Below, piece by piece: positions 26,529-34,693 of a stretch of DNA of 64,000 nucleotides. Source of the DNA: Erythrobacter sp047872805 (lineage in GTDB: Bacteria; Pseudomonadota; Alphaproteobacteria; Sphingomonadales; Sphingomonadaceae); NCBI RefSeq assembly GCF_047872805.1, contig NZ_JBLQUK010000001.1, forward strand, positions 620,001 to 684,000. Reading direction: 5' to 3'. The first letter of the stretch is position 1. Each line of letters begins with the position of its first letter. The notes below the pieces were generated by a model. That model searched no databases, had not been told where the DNA came from, and worked only from the letters and a program-made list of their open reading frames with translations. The translations under genes were made by a program, and so were the position numbers.

Positions 26529-26810
26529 TTAACGGTCGATTGGGGTCAGCGAACCGCGACCTTTGGGTGTTTCAATGCCGGTGCAGGTGCCTTTGTCGAC
26601 ATATTTCCAGGCGTTGCCCTGATAATCGCGGGTCGAGGTGCCGGCGCAGCTGGTGCCTGGCCCTGCGGCGCAATCGTTTTTGCCGGCGAGCGAGACGCCA
26701 TAGCATTTTTCTTTGGCGCCCTGCGCTGCAACCGGGGTTGTGGCGAGACCGGCGGCGATCCCGGCAGTAAGGGCGATGGCGCCGATCCCGGCGATGGACT
26801 TGGCTTTCAT
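26529..26810 (-). CDS. bufA: Bufferin precursor peptide BufA1 (DUF2282)
   Basis: 93 residues. A signal peptide (MKAKSIAGIGAIALTAGIAA, cut near VAAQ) precedes a core with exactly four Cys: KCYGVSLAGKNDCAAG, GTSCAGTS and KGTCTGIETP (positions 36, 47, 55, 76). This core is the bufferin-1 pattern. In Caulobacter, BufB and BufC convert the Cys to thiooxazole-type groups, and the exported peptide binds copper in the periplasm. A good ribosome site (TGGAGA) sits 7-8 bases upstream. bufBC lies on the other strand, divergent, rather than downstream. Confidence 0.93.
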   Translation of the reverse strand: MKAKSIAGIGAIALTAGIAAGLATTPVAAQGAKEKCYGVSLAGKNDCAAGPGTSCAGTSTRDYQGNAWKYVDKGTCTGIETPKGRGSLTPIDR

Positions 26811-26868
26811 GACAATTCTCCAAAAAGGGGTTCATAGTCCCGGCATGGCATCCAGAACTGCTCCTTCA

Positions 26869-26894
26869 TTCGGGCTGGACCGTGCAGTGGTTAC
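26869..26894 (-). promoter_or_regulatory. SigF-type promoter for bufA-doxX-sigF-nrsF
   Basis: On the minus strand GTAACC (26894-26889) is followed by exactly 16 bases and then CGAA (26872-26869). This equals the GTAACC-N16-CGAA consensus I recall for Caulobacter SigF. It lies about 58 bp upstream of the bufA start. It implies autoregulation of sigF as the third gene of the operon. Confidence 0.85.
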
Positions 26895-26924
26895 ACTTTG
26901 GCCCGAAGTGGTGTTGCGTTTTTT

Positions 26925-26950
26925 GTAACACCTCTGTTTGTCCAGCCGAA
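26925..26950 (+). promoter_or_regulatory. SigF-type promoter for bufB-bufC
   Basis: GTAACA (26925-26930), exactly 16 bases, then CGAA (26947-26950), 43 bp before the bufB ATG. The -35 element differs from the consensus by one base. It faces away from the bufA promoter, with 30 bp between the two -35 elements, so one sigma factor would fire both operons. Confidence 0.82.
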
Positions 26951-26993
26951 CAGACGGCAGACGCCTTTGTGATTTATTTGCTATGGAGCATCC

Positions 26994-27851
26994 ATGCCTA
27001 CTCGTTCCCATTCTGTTGCACCCTTTGGCGGATTTGGCCTTGGCCTGAGGCGTGCGCATTACGATGATTTTGTCGCGGGCGGCGTGCCGGTCGATTTCGT
27101 CGAAGTCATCAGCGAAAACTACATGATCGAAGGCGGGCGGCAGCTGCGTCTGCTGGAGCAGGTGCGCGCGCAGATGCCGGTCATCATCCACGGCGTGTCG
27201 ATGTCGATTGGTTCGGCTCAGGGTCTGGATGCGGATTACCTCTTGCGGCTGAAGCAGCTGGAGCAGCGGATCGAACCGCTGTGGGTGTCCGACCATTTGT
27301 GCTGGACCCGCACCAGCGCGCACAATTCGCATGACCTGTTGCCCTTGCCGCTGACCCAGGAAGGATTGGCAGCGGTCTGCGCCAATATCGAACAGGCACA
27401 GGACACTCTGGGCCGCACGATGCTGTTTGAAAATCCATCGAGCTATCTCACCTTTCCAGAAGATGAGATGAGCGAATGGGAATTCCTGACCGAGATGACG
27501 CGGCGCACCGGGTGTTATCTGCTGCTCGATGTGAACAACATCTACGTCTCGGCGCAGAACCACGGTTTTGCGGCGGAGGAATATCTGGCAGGCTTGCCGC
27601 TCGACCGGGTGCGGCAGATCCACCTTGCGGGTCACGATCCCGCGACACCGGAACGCGACCTGATCATCGACACGCATGATCGCCCGGTGATCGACCCGGT
27701 GTGGGATCTCTATGCCAAGGCAATGGCGATGATCCCGCAACCGGTTGCCACCATGATCGAGCGCGACGAGAACATTCCGCCGCTGTCCGAATTGTTGAAC
27801 GAGTTGGACCGGGCCCGCGGGATAGCGAACGCAGCGCTGGTTCCGGCATGA
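26994..27851 (+). CDS. bufB: Bufferin maturation enzyme BufB (DUF692, multinuclear iron)
   Basis: 285 residues of the DUF692 TIM-barrel family, related to MbnB of methanobactin synthesis. Metal-ligand candidates: His in IIHGVSMSIGS, Asp/His in VSDHLCW, Glu in FENPSSYL, Asp/Asn in LLLDVNNIYVSAQNHG, His pair in QIHLAGHDP, Asp/His in DTHDRPV. The family uses O2 and two or three irons to oxidise Cys of a partner peptide. A GGAG ribosome site lies 6 bases upstream. It is coupled to bufC by an ATGA overlap. The substrate should be the divergent bufA product. Confidence 0.94.
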   Translation: MPTRSHSVAPFGGFGLGLRRAHYDDFVAGGVPVDFVEVISENYMIEGGRQLRLLEQVRAQMPVIIHGVSMSIGSAQGLDADYLLRLKQLEQRIEPLWVSDHLCWTRTSAHNSHDLLPLPLTQEGLAAVCANIEQAQDTLGRTMLFENPSSYLTFPEDEMSEWEFLTEMTRRTGCYLLLDVNNIYVSAQNHGFAAEEYLAGLPLDRVRQIHLAGHDPATPERDLIIDTHDRPVIDPVWDLYAKAMAMIPQPVATMIERDENIPPLSELLNELDRARGIANAALVPA

Positions 27852-28651
27852 TGCCGCTGGCTGATCGGCAGGCTGCGTTCCTTCGCGCGATCCTTGATGA
27901 AGGCGCGCCGCTGCCTGCTGGCTGGGGCAATTCGCAGAGCGCCGGAATGGCGGTCTATCGCGGCAATTACCGTTCGGCATTGATGGGGGCGCTGGCGGAA
28001 ACCTATGAACGCACCGCGCGCCATGTTGGCGAACAGCCTTTCGCGCAGGCTTGCATCAATCACGCCATCGCGCATCCGCCCTCAGGCTGGACGATTGACG
28101 AGGCAGGGGCGGGATTTGATGCGACCTGCGCTGCGCTGTTCCCGGACAATCCCGAAGCGGCAGAGCTGGCGTGGCTCGAATGGACGATGATGAGCCTCGC
28201 AACCGCGCCCGATTGCGCGCCGCTGACGCCCGAGGCATTCTCGGCGGCCGTGTCCGGGTTCGGCGATGCGGAATGGAGCGACCTGCGCCTTGCCCTGCAA
28301 CCGCGCGCCGCCGCTCGATTGGTGGAGCACGATCTCGAAGCCTTGTGGCGGGCGCTGGGCGAGGAGCGTGATGATCGCCCCGCTTTTCGTCTGGCCAAGC
28401 CGCAGGCGTGCCTTGTCTGGCGCGAAGGCGAACGGCCCACCTTCATCCTTGCCGAAGCGGGCCACGCCGACGCCTTTGCGTTGATGCAGCGCGGGGCCTG
28501 CTATGGCGAGTTGATCGAATTGTTGATTGGCGACGATCCCGAACCTTCGGCAGAATTGGTCCAGAGCGCTGCGATGCGCGCCGGTACCATGCTCGGGTTG
28601 TGGCTGAAAGAAGGGATCATCGTCAGCCTCAATCCGTCACGCCAGCCTTGA
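27848..28651 (+). CDS. bufC: Bufferin maturation partner BufC (DUF2063)
   Basis: About 267 residues from ATG 27848, which overlaps the bufB stop by 4 bases; the next codon is also ATG. The N-terminal domain is the DUF2063 putative DNA-binding/RRE-like fold: LADRQAAFLRAILDEG, MAVYRGNYRSALMGALAETY and FAQACINHAIAHPPSGWTIDE. The C-terminal half (about 150-267) is the usual helper domain. BufC delivers the BufA peptide to BufB and is required for its modification. The gene may be transcribed on into the esterase gene 46 bp downstream. Confidence 0.92.
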   Translation: MMPLADRQAAFLRAILDEGAPLPAGWGNSQSAGMAVYRGNYRSALMGALAETYERTARHVGEQPFAQACINHAIAHPPSGWTIDEAGAGFDATCAALFPDNPEAAELAWLEWTMMSLATAPDCAPLTPEAFSAAVSGFGDAEWSDLRLALQPRAAARLVEHDLEALWRALGEERDDRPAFRLAKPQACLVWREGERPTFILAEAGHADAFALMQRGACYGELIELLIGDDPEPSAELVQSAAMRAGTMLGLWLKEGIIVSLNPSRQP

Positions 28652-28697
28652 CTTGCAGTTGCGCTCGTCCATTTTTGGAGCGCAGGAGAGATACACC

Positions 28698-29636
28698 ATG
28701 TTGACCGACACATCGATCGAATTGCGCAGCGCCAAGCCGAGCCTGCTGCTGCGCTTCGTCAAATGGCTGATGGGCACGCGCAAACCGGTTTTCCCTCACA
28801 CTGCGCCCGAATTTCATGCCCATATGGCGCAACGAACTCTGCCGCAGGACGCGCCCATGCCGCCGAAATTCGCGCAGAAGTTTCAGGTGGAAGAGTGGGA
28901 GGCCGCCGGGCAGAAAGTCATCACCCTGCACCCCAAATCTGGCCCCACCGAATGGCACATGCTCTATTTCCACGGCGGCGGTTTCGTGCTGCCCATGTTC
29001 AAGGAACACTGGCCGCTGGCCGCAGCATTGGTTGAGCAATGCGGGGTCAGCGTTACCTTGCCAATGTACGAAGTTGTCCCCGAAAGCACGTATGCGATCC
29101 AGGACTCGCTCGCCGATGCTGCCTTTGCCAAGCTTGCCGAGCGCCACGACCCGGCAAAGATCATCCTCAACGGCGACAGCGCGGGCGGGCATATGGCGCT
29201 GAGCCTTGCGCTGCGATTGGCGAAAGCAGGGGGTCCGCAACCGGGCAAGTTGGCACTGTTCGCCCCTTGGCTTGATCTGACTATGGCCGACCCAGCGATT
29301 ACCGCAGTCGAGCCGTATGACATCATGCTCAAGATCGGCACCTTGCGCGCCTGCGGAGAGATGTTCGCCGGAGGGCGCGATCCGGCTAGCCCGGAATGCA
29401 GCCCGCTTTACACCTCGGTGGATGAACTTGCATTGTTGCCGCCGACGCGCATCTGGACCGGGCGGCACGATCTGTTCATCGTCGATTCGCGCACATTAAC
29501 CGCCAAGCTGCGCTCCGCCGGAGTGGACGCCAAACTCTACGAATACGAAGCCGCACCGCATGTCTTCATGGCCATCGTTCCGACGCGCGAGGCAAAGGAT
29601 GCTTTGGATTTGCTAGGCGACTTTATCGCCGGCTAG
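28698..29636 (+). CDS. Alpha/beta hydrolase, hormone-sensitive lipase-type esterase
   Basis: 312 residues from ATG 28698 (ribosome site GGAGAG). The oxyanion motif HGGGF lies in YFHGGGFVLP, the nucleophile elbow in NGDSAGGHMAL, the acid in TGRHDLFIVDS and the His in AAPHVFMAIV, a complete catalytic triad of the HSL (bacterial esterase family IV) group. It should hydrolyse short or medium acyl esters; the natural substrate is unknown. It is on the same strand as bufBC, and its end overlaps the convergent SDR gene by 4 bp. Confidence 0.9.
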   Translation: MLTDTSIELRSAKPSLLLRFVKWLMGTRKPVFPHTAPEFHAHMAQRTLPQDAPMPPKFAQKFQVEEWEAAGQKVITLHPKSGPTEWHMLYFHGGGFVLPMFKEHWPLAAALVEQCGVSVTLPMYEVVPESTYAIQDSLADAAFAKLAERHDPAKIILNGDSAGGHMALSLALRLAKAGGPQPGKLALFAPWLDLTMADPAITAVEPYDIMLKIGTLRACGEMFAGGRDPASPECSPLYTSVDELALLPPTRIWTGRHDLFIVDSRTLTAKLRSAGVDAKLYEYEAAPHVFMAIVPTREAKDALDLLGDFIAG

Positions 29637-30580
29637 GCGAAGGCCTCGCCGGTCATCTGTTCGGACTTTGCCCAAAGCGCTTTGGCGATAGCGGGGTCGA
29701 GCGCGTAGCTTCGCACCCCGCCTTCGCTGCTTGTGTCATCCATGGCGGCTACGTGGCAATCCTCGCAATAGACCCCGCCGCGCCCCTCGACCACGTCAGC
29801 GGTCGCGGCCCAGCATGATGTTGCGGCACCTTGCGGGATTGTCTTCCATGAAAACTCACCGGTTCCGCGCGACACTCTTTCCATCAAGGCAGCGATCATT
29901 TCTTCGGTCAGATGCCTTCCGAGATTGGTCTGGATGCCGCCCGGATGCACCGCATAGGCATGGATCCCCCGCGCCGCGAAACGTTGTTCCAGCCCGACGC
30001 TGAACAGAATGTTCGCGGTCTTGGCCTGACCATAGCTGATCCACGGATCATATTCGCGCCGCTCAAAGTGAAGATCGTCCAGATCGACAGGCGCAAAGTG
30101 ATGTCCCCGGCTCGACAGGTTGACGATCCGCTTATTCTCGCCCTTTTCGATCAGCGGCAGCAGATGCTTGGTCAGCGCAAAGTGGCCAAGGTGATTGGTG
30201 CCGAACTGCATTTCGAATCCATCGGCGGTGTGGCTGAACGGGCAGGCCATGACTCCGGCATTATTGATCAGCAAGTCGATCTTGGCGAACCGCGCATTTG
30301 CCTCAGCCCCGCAGGCGCGCACGCTTTCCAGTGACCCAAGGTCGCAGATGATCGTTTCGAGTTTGGCATCGGGGTGTTCAACCTTGATCGCTGCGACCGC
30401 TGCATCCAGCTTCGCAGAATCGCGGCCAGCCAGCACGACGTGAGCGCCTCTCACTGCCATCGCGCGGCCCGTTTCCTGACCCAACCCGGAATTTCCGCCG
30501 GTGACGAACACCGTCTTGCCGCTCAGATCCTTGTCCGCCAGCACTTCGTCTGCGGTGCTCTTTTCGCCAAATGCGCTCAT
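29633..30580 (-). CDS. Short-chain dehydrogenase/reductase
   Basis: 315 residues from ATG 30580, supported by GGGAGAG upstream. The Rossmann motif TGGNSGLG follows KTVFVT, NNAG is in LLINNAGVMA, and the catalytic Ser...Tyr-x-x-x-Lys is seen as NLSSRGHH and SYGQAKTAN. The sequence resembles retinol-dehydrogenase-like SDRs (light-dependent protochlorophyllide reductase group), which reduce carbonyls with NADPH. The C-terminal part has GGVYCEDCHVA. The substrate is unknown. It is divergent from the isoaspartyl peptidase gene. Confidence 0.87.
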   Translation of the reverse strand: MSAFGEKSTADEVLADKDLSGKTVFVTGGNSGLGQETGRAMAVRGAHVVLAGRDSAKLDAAVAAIKVEHPDAKLETIICDLGSLESVRACGAEANARFAKIDLLINNAGVMACPFSHTADGFEMQFGTNHLGHFALTKHLLPLIEKGENKRIVNLSSRGHHFAPVDLDDLHFERREYDPWISYGQAKTANILFSVGLEQRFAARGIHAYAVHPGGIQTNLGRHLTEEMIAALMERVSRGTGEFSWKTIPQGAATSCWAATADVVEGRGGVYCEDCHVAAMDDTSSEGGVRSYALDPAIAKALWAKSEQMTGEAFA

Positions 30581-30641
30581 CCGAATCTCTCCCACCTGTT
30601 ACTCTGGTGTAATGGGACGGATTGGGTTAGCCCTGCAAGCT

Positions 30642-31775
30642 ATGAAAAACACTGTTCTTGCCGCGCTCGCCGCGGGCTTTGCCGCATTGTTACCTGCCGC
30701 TGCTCATGCCGAGGAGCATGAAGAAGGCGCACCCAAGTGGTCTATCGCCATTCATGGCGGGGCGGGAACGCTCGATCCCGACCGCATGACGCCGCAGCAG
30801 CGCGCCGATTATGAGGCCGCGCTGCAACTGGCGCTCGACGCGGGTGCAAAGGTGCTGGCCGAGGGCGGCACCGCAATGGAGGCGGTGCAGGCGGCGATCA
30901 TTCCGATGGAAGATAGCCCGCTGTTCAACGCCGGACGCGGCGCGGTGTTTACATGGGAAGGGCGCAACGAACTCGACGCCTCGATCATGGACGGGCGCGA
31001 CCGGAGCGCGGGTTCAGTGACCGGGGTGACGACGGTGCGCAACCCGATCCTGCTCGCCGACCGCGTGCGCACCGACAGCCCGCATGTGTTCCTGATGGGT
31101 GAGGGCGCGGAGCAGTTTGCGGCTGAGCGAGGCTTTGAAGTGACCCCGCCCGAATATTTCGCGACCGAGCGGCGGCGCGAGGCGCTCGAACGGTTGAAGG
31201 CAGAGGCGCTTTCTGCGCTGGATGTCGATCACAAGTTCGGGACTGTGGGGGCGGTGGCGCTGGACAGCCAAGGCAATCTGGCTGCCGGCACTTCGACCGG
31301 CGGGATGACGGGCAAGCGTTGGGGCCGGATCGGGGACGCTCCGGTGATCGGGGCGGGCACCTATGCGGACAATCGCAGCTGCGCGGTTTCGGCGACGGGG
31401 TGGGGTGAATATTTCATCCGTGTTGGCGTGGCGCAGGAGATTTGTACACGATTGCGTTATGCAGTTCATGTTAAAGCTCTCGAAGCGCAACTGAGCGTGC
31501 CGTGGGATGAAAATGGTCCGACCTATATCGTCCACGCATCCGAACTGGCGATGGGGCCAGAGATTTTTCAGGAGATCGCCGACGAGGTAATGGCCGAAGT
31601 GGCCGAGCTCGGCGGCGATGGCGGGGTGATCCTTGTCACGCCCGAGGGCCACGCGCTCTACAGTTTCAACACCACCGGAATGTATCGCGGTCGCGCGAAC
31701 AGCGACGGGATGAACGAGGTAGCGATATTTGGCGGCGAGGACGGCGCAGATTCGGGCAACACGCCCGACCATTGA
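30642..31775 (+). CDS. Isoaspartyl peptidase/L-asparaginase (Ntn hydrolase), exported
   Basis: 377 residues from ATG 30642, giving a signal peptide (MKNTVLAALAAGFAALLPAAAHA). The mature protein begins WSIAIHGGAGTLD, the family start. The autocleavage site and nucleophile Thr are in HKFGTVGAVALDSQGNLAAGTSTGG, followed by GRIGDAPVIGAGTYAD. These heterodimeric enzymes cut beta-aspartyl bonds or asparagine. A periplasmic location is inferred. A Met at 30612 is a possible earlier start. The gene ends 7 bp from the convergent beta-lactamase gene. Confidence 0.92.
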   Translation: MKNTVLAALAAGFAALLPAAAHAEEHEEGAPKWSIAIHGGAGTLDPDRMTPQQRADYEAALQLALDAGAKVLAEGGTAMEAVQAAIIPMEDSPLFNAGRGAVFTWEGRNELDASIMDGRDRSAGSVTGVTTVRNPILLADRVRTDSPHVFLMGEGAEQFAAERGFEVTPPEYFATERRREALERLKAEALSALDVDHKFGTVGAVALDSQGNLAAGTSTGGMTGKRWGRIGDAPVIGAGTYADNRSCAVSATGWGEYFIRVGVAQEICTRLRYAVHVKALEAQLSVPWDENGPTYIVHASELAMGPEIFQEIADEVMAEVAELGGDGGVILVTPEGHALYSFNTTGMYRGRANSDGMNEVAIFGGEDGADSGNTPDH

Positions 31776-31782
31776 TCCCGGA

Positions 31783-32703
31783 TCAGCCGATCTGAACCCG
31801 CGCAAACTGCGCCAGCACCCGTCCGACCTGCGCCAACACGGCTTCGGCCTGCGGATCGACACCTTGGGTTTGCTCCGGGGTGCGGTAATAGACAGCAAAA
31901 CTGATCAGCGACCCGCCGACAGGTTCTACAAAACCGATATCGACAAACAAGCCACCGCCCATGCCGGGCCAGGTCGAGGTGCCGGTCTTGTCCCCCGCAC
32001 GCCAGCTTTCAGGAAGACCTGCGCGCACCCGCCTGAGGCCAGTTGCAGTTTCGACCATCCACTCCTTTAGTGTTGCTTGACGGCTTTCAGGCACGCCGAA
32101 CCCCGTCACCAATTTGGCAATTGTGCGCGCCATCGCCGCAGGGGTGGTGGTGTCGCGATCTTCTGCGGGCGGAACGTTGTTGAGTTCCGGTTCTAGCCGG
32201 TCGAGACGGCTGATCGTGTCGCCAATGCTGCGCCAGTAAGCATTAAGCGTTTCCGGCCCGCCGGTCTCGCGTAACAGGACATTGGCAGCGGTGTTGTCTG
32301 ATTGGACCTGAACCGCCCGCGCGAGTTCGATCAGTGTGGCACCCGTTTGCAGGCGCTCGCGCGTGAACGGCGAATTGCTCAGCAGTTCGCTCTCGCTCCA
32401 GCGCACTGTCCGTCCGCCATCGTCAATGAAGCGCGCATCACGGGTTAGCACCCAAGCGGCGAGCGACAGCTTGAAAGACGAAGCGTGGCCAAACCGGACT
32501 TGGCGGTTAAGGCCGGTGGAAAATCCGCTTCCGGTGTCGTAAAATTCCGCGCCGAGCGTGCCGCCCGAATTCGCCTCTATAATGCGCAGCGCCGCAGCCA
32601 CGCGCCCGATGTGAGACTGGTCGATTGGCACGCAGCCGGGCAGCGTCAGTGCAATTCCCGAGGCAAGGCTACCGCCAACAAAGCTGCGCCGATCAATACT
32701 CAT
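31783..32703 (-). CDS. Class A beta-lactamase, Tat/lipoprotein type
   Basis: 306 residues with all class A motifs: SSFK (Ser75, Lys78), SDN (135-137), EPELN (Glu171) and KTG (239-241). It should open beta-lactam rings; its spectrum cannot be predicted. The N-terminus IDRRSFVGGSLASGIALTLPGC has a twin-arginine motif and a lipobox, suggesting a folded, lipid-anchored enzyme. The gene overlaps the RDD gene by 4 bp and is last in the MoxR-DUF58 cluster, not beside an AmpR-type regulator. It looks like a resident chromosomal gene; codon use resembles its neighbours. Confidence 0.93.
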   Translation of the reverse strand: MSIDRRSFVGGSLASGIALTLPGCVPIDQSHIGRVAAALRIIEANSGGTLGAEFYDTGSGFSTGLNRQVRFGHASSFKLSLAAWVLTRDARFIDDGGRTVRWSESELLSNSPFTRERLQTGATLIELARAVQVQSDNTAANVLLRETGGPETLNAYWRSIGDTISRLDRLEPELNNVPPAEDRDTTTPAAMARTIAKLVTGFGVPESRQATLKEWMVETATGLRRVRAGLPESWRAGDKTGTSTWPGMGGGLFVDIGFVEPVGGSLISFAVYYRTPEQTQGVDPQAEAVLAQVGRVLAQFARVQIG

Positions 32704-33617
32704 GAAAACTTGTCCGCCTTTCTCTTGCCGAACCGCATGTTGCCTTCGAGTTTGGCCCTTAACTGCCCGTAAAACGCTTCGAGGAAGGCGCGTTCGTCGC
32801 CCGCGCCGGGGTCCCAGCCGATCTTGCGGCAGATGGCCGCGTGCACCGCGGCCAGCGCGTCTGGCTGTGCCTCGCGCAGCATGCGCTCCAGCGTCTGCAA
32901 TTCGTGTTCACCGTAAACCGACAGCTCGGCATCGCCAAACTGGTAGCGCGCGCCGGTCACGGTGCTGGAGGCACCCCCGGCGGACCCTTGCGTTGAGAGC
33001 GCATCAGCGAGCTTGGTGCGCGGGGCTTCGACCACCCATGTCCCCGCGATCACATCGCCTGCGCGCATCGCGTCCTTGTTAAAGAAGGGAAACGCCATGA
33101 ACACCATAAACCACACCATCCCGGCCAGACCGAAACTGCCGCTTTCCCCGCTGGGGGCGATCAACAGGAATATCAGCGGCATGAACAATTCGATGTCGCG
33201 CAGCAAATTGCGGGCGATGATCGCTTCCGCCGTCAACCGACCGCCGCCGCGCGCGGCGACTCGAATGCCGACAATTCTTTTGCCCAAAGTGGCCCCGCGC
33301 GGGCCAAGTTCAAAACTCAGGAAATACCCGTAGCGGGCAAGAAACAGCAGCAGGATCATCAGGATCAGGATGAATTCTGAAGCCCCTGACAGCGTGCCAT
33401 CGGCGGCGGTCGAAATCTCCTCGATCACGCCGCCCAGCGCGAACAGCAGAAACAGCTGCACCGCGAACAATCCCGTGCCCAGGATCAGGAAATCGAGCGT
33501 GAGCGCCCCCAGCCGCGATCCGCGCGAGGCAATCGTGACGGGGACCGCGATCCCTTCGGGTGTGACAAGCATTCGTTTGCGCTTGTCCAGCCTGCCGATT
33601 GCTGATGCTGCGCTCAT
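32700..33617 (-). CDS. RDD-family membrane protein
   Basis: 305 residues. The N-terminus is polar (KRKRMLVTPEGIAVPVTIASRGSRLGALTLDFLI), followed by three to four helices of the RDD domain: the Arg-Asp pair is in SRLGALTLDFL and a further motif GPRGATLGKRIVGIRV. The C-terminal 100 residues are soluble (QTLERMLREAQPDALAAVHAAIC). RDD proteins are small membrane proteins of unclear transport or antiport role. In this cluster the RDD gene is regularly found with SpoIIM, DUF58 and MoxR genes. It overlaps neighbours by 4 bp on both sides. Confidence 0.88.
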   Translation of the reverse strand: MSAASAIGRLDKRKRMLVTPEGIAVPVTIASRGSRLGALTLDFLILGTGLFAVQLFLLFALGGVIEEISTAADGTLSGASEFILILMILLLFLARYGYFLSFELGPRGATLGKRIVGIRVAARGGGRLTAEAIIARNLLRDIELFMPLIFLLIAPSGESGSFGLAGMVWFMVFMAFPFFNKDAMRAGDVIAGTWVVEAPRTKLADALSTQGSAGGASSTVTGARYQFGDAELSVYGEHELQTLERMLREAQPDALAAVHAAICRKIGWDPGAGDERAFLEAFYGQLRAKLEGNMRFGKRKADKFS

Positions 33618-34693
33618 CCCCCATCCTCCGCGCTGGCCGTGTCCAATCGGCGAGGGTGATAAAGGAAGAAATAGGCAAGCCAGAATGCCAGGAACATGCC
33701 GCCGATTATGAACCGGCTTTGCGCGCCTGCGACCAATTGGCGCGGAAACGCTTCGAGCAGCGCGGCCACGACCATCATGATGACCACCCCGACCATCACG
33801 ACGGCGCTGCGCCTGCCGCTAATCGCGGCAGCGTCGAGCACCGAGCGCTCGCCCGGAAACGCCATCGACCGGCCGATATGTAGGCCCGCTGCACCCGACA
33901 GCAGGATGCCGAACAATTCGGTTGTCCCGTGGACGCTGAGCCAGGCGGAAAATTCGGTGATCAATCCGGCCTCGGCAAACAACCAAAGCATCGCCCCGAG
34001 CATCGCCATATTGTGGATGAGCAGCATCAGCGAGGGTATCCCGAAGGCAAAGCCCAGCGCAAAAGCGAGAATGCACACACCAGCGTTGTTGCTGAACAGA
34101 AACGCGGCAAAGGTCGAAAGCCCGCCAGTGCCCTGTTCGACGTCAAGTGTGGACAGCAATTCTTCGCGGCTCGCCCCTGGCGCGCGGGTATCGGCAAGTC
34201 CGGTCGGGACCAGCCGGAAATACCAGTCGCTGTCGCGTGCAACCAGGACCCAACCGACTACCGCGCCCGCAATCATCGCAAACAGCGCTATGCAGATGTC
34301 GAGCCAAATTTCGCGCACCGCGCGGCTCCAACCACCAAAGATGAATTCGCGCAGCCAGGCAAAGAACCCCTTGCGCGGGCCATAGACCTGAAACCACGCG
34401 CGCTGCACCAAGCTTTCCAGATAGCTCAGCGTGGCCGCATCAAGGCTGGTTTCGCGCGCGACCGAAAGGCTGGATGCGGCGGTGCGGTAGAGCGTGGGGA
34501 GCGCCAGCAGGTCGTCGTCATCTATCCGCCGCAGCCCGCCCTTCTCCATGCTTACAACGATATCTTCCAGCCTGCGCCAATCGCCTTCGCGTTCCAGTCG
34601 GAAACGATCCGAACGCAGCGCCGCGCTTTCGATATCGGAAGGGGCTGCCATTTCCTTGCGCCCGAACCATGATCCCAATGTCGGCGACTTCAT
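33614..34693 (-). CDS. Stage II sporulation protein M (SpoIIM)-family membrane protein
   Basis: 359 residues. A soluble N-terminal region of about 120 residues (DDDLLALPTLYRTAASSLSVARE) leads into helices with the SpoIIM pattern: FNNAGVCILAFALGFAFGIPSLMLLIHNMAMLGAML and ELFGILLSGAAGLHIGRSMAFPG. In sporulating bacteria SpoIIM helps remodel peptidoglycan; in proteobacteria the gene sits in MoxR/DUF58 clusters and its role is unknown. It is translationally coupled to both neighbours by 4 bp overlaps. Confidence 0.88.
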   Translation of the reverse strand: MKSPTLGSWFGRKEMAAPSDIESAALRSDRFRLEREGDWRRLEDIVVSMEKGGLRRIDDDDLLALPTLYRTAASSLSVARETSLDAATLSYLESLVQRAWFQVYGPRKGFFAWLREFIFGGWSRAVREIWLDICIALFAMIAGAVVGWVLVARDSDWYFRLVPTGLADTRAPGASREELLSTLDVEQGTGGLSTFAAFLFSNNAGVCILAFALGFAFGIPSLMLLIHNMAMLGAMLWLFAEAGLITEFSAWLSVHGTTELFGILLSGAAGLHIGRSMAFPGERSVLDAAAISGRRSAVVMVGVVIMMVVAALLEAFPRQLVAGAQSRFIIGGMFLAFWLAYFFLYHPRRLDTASAEDGG

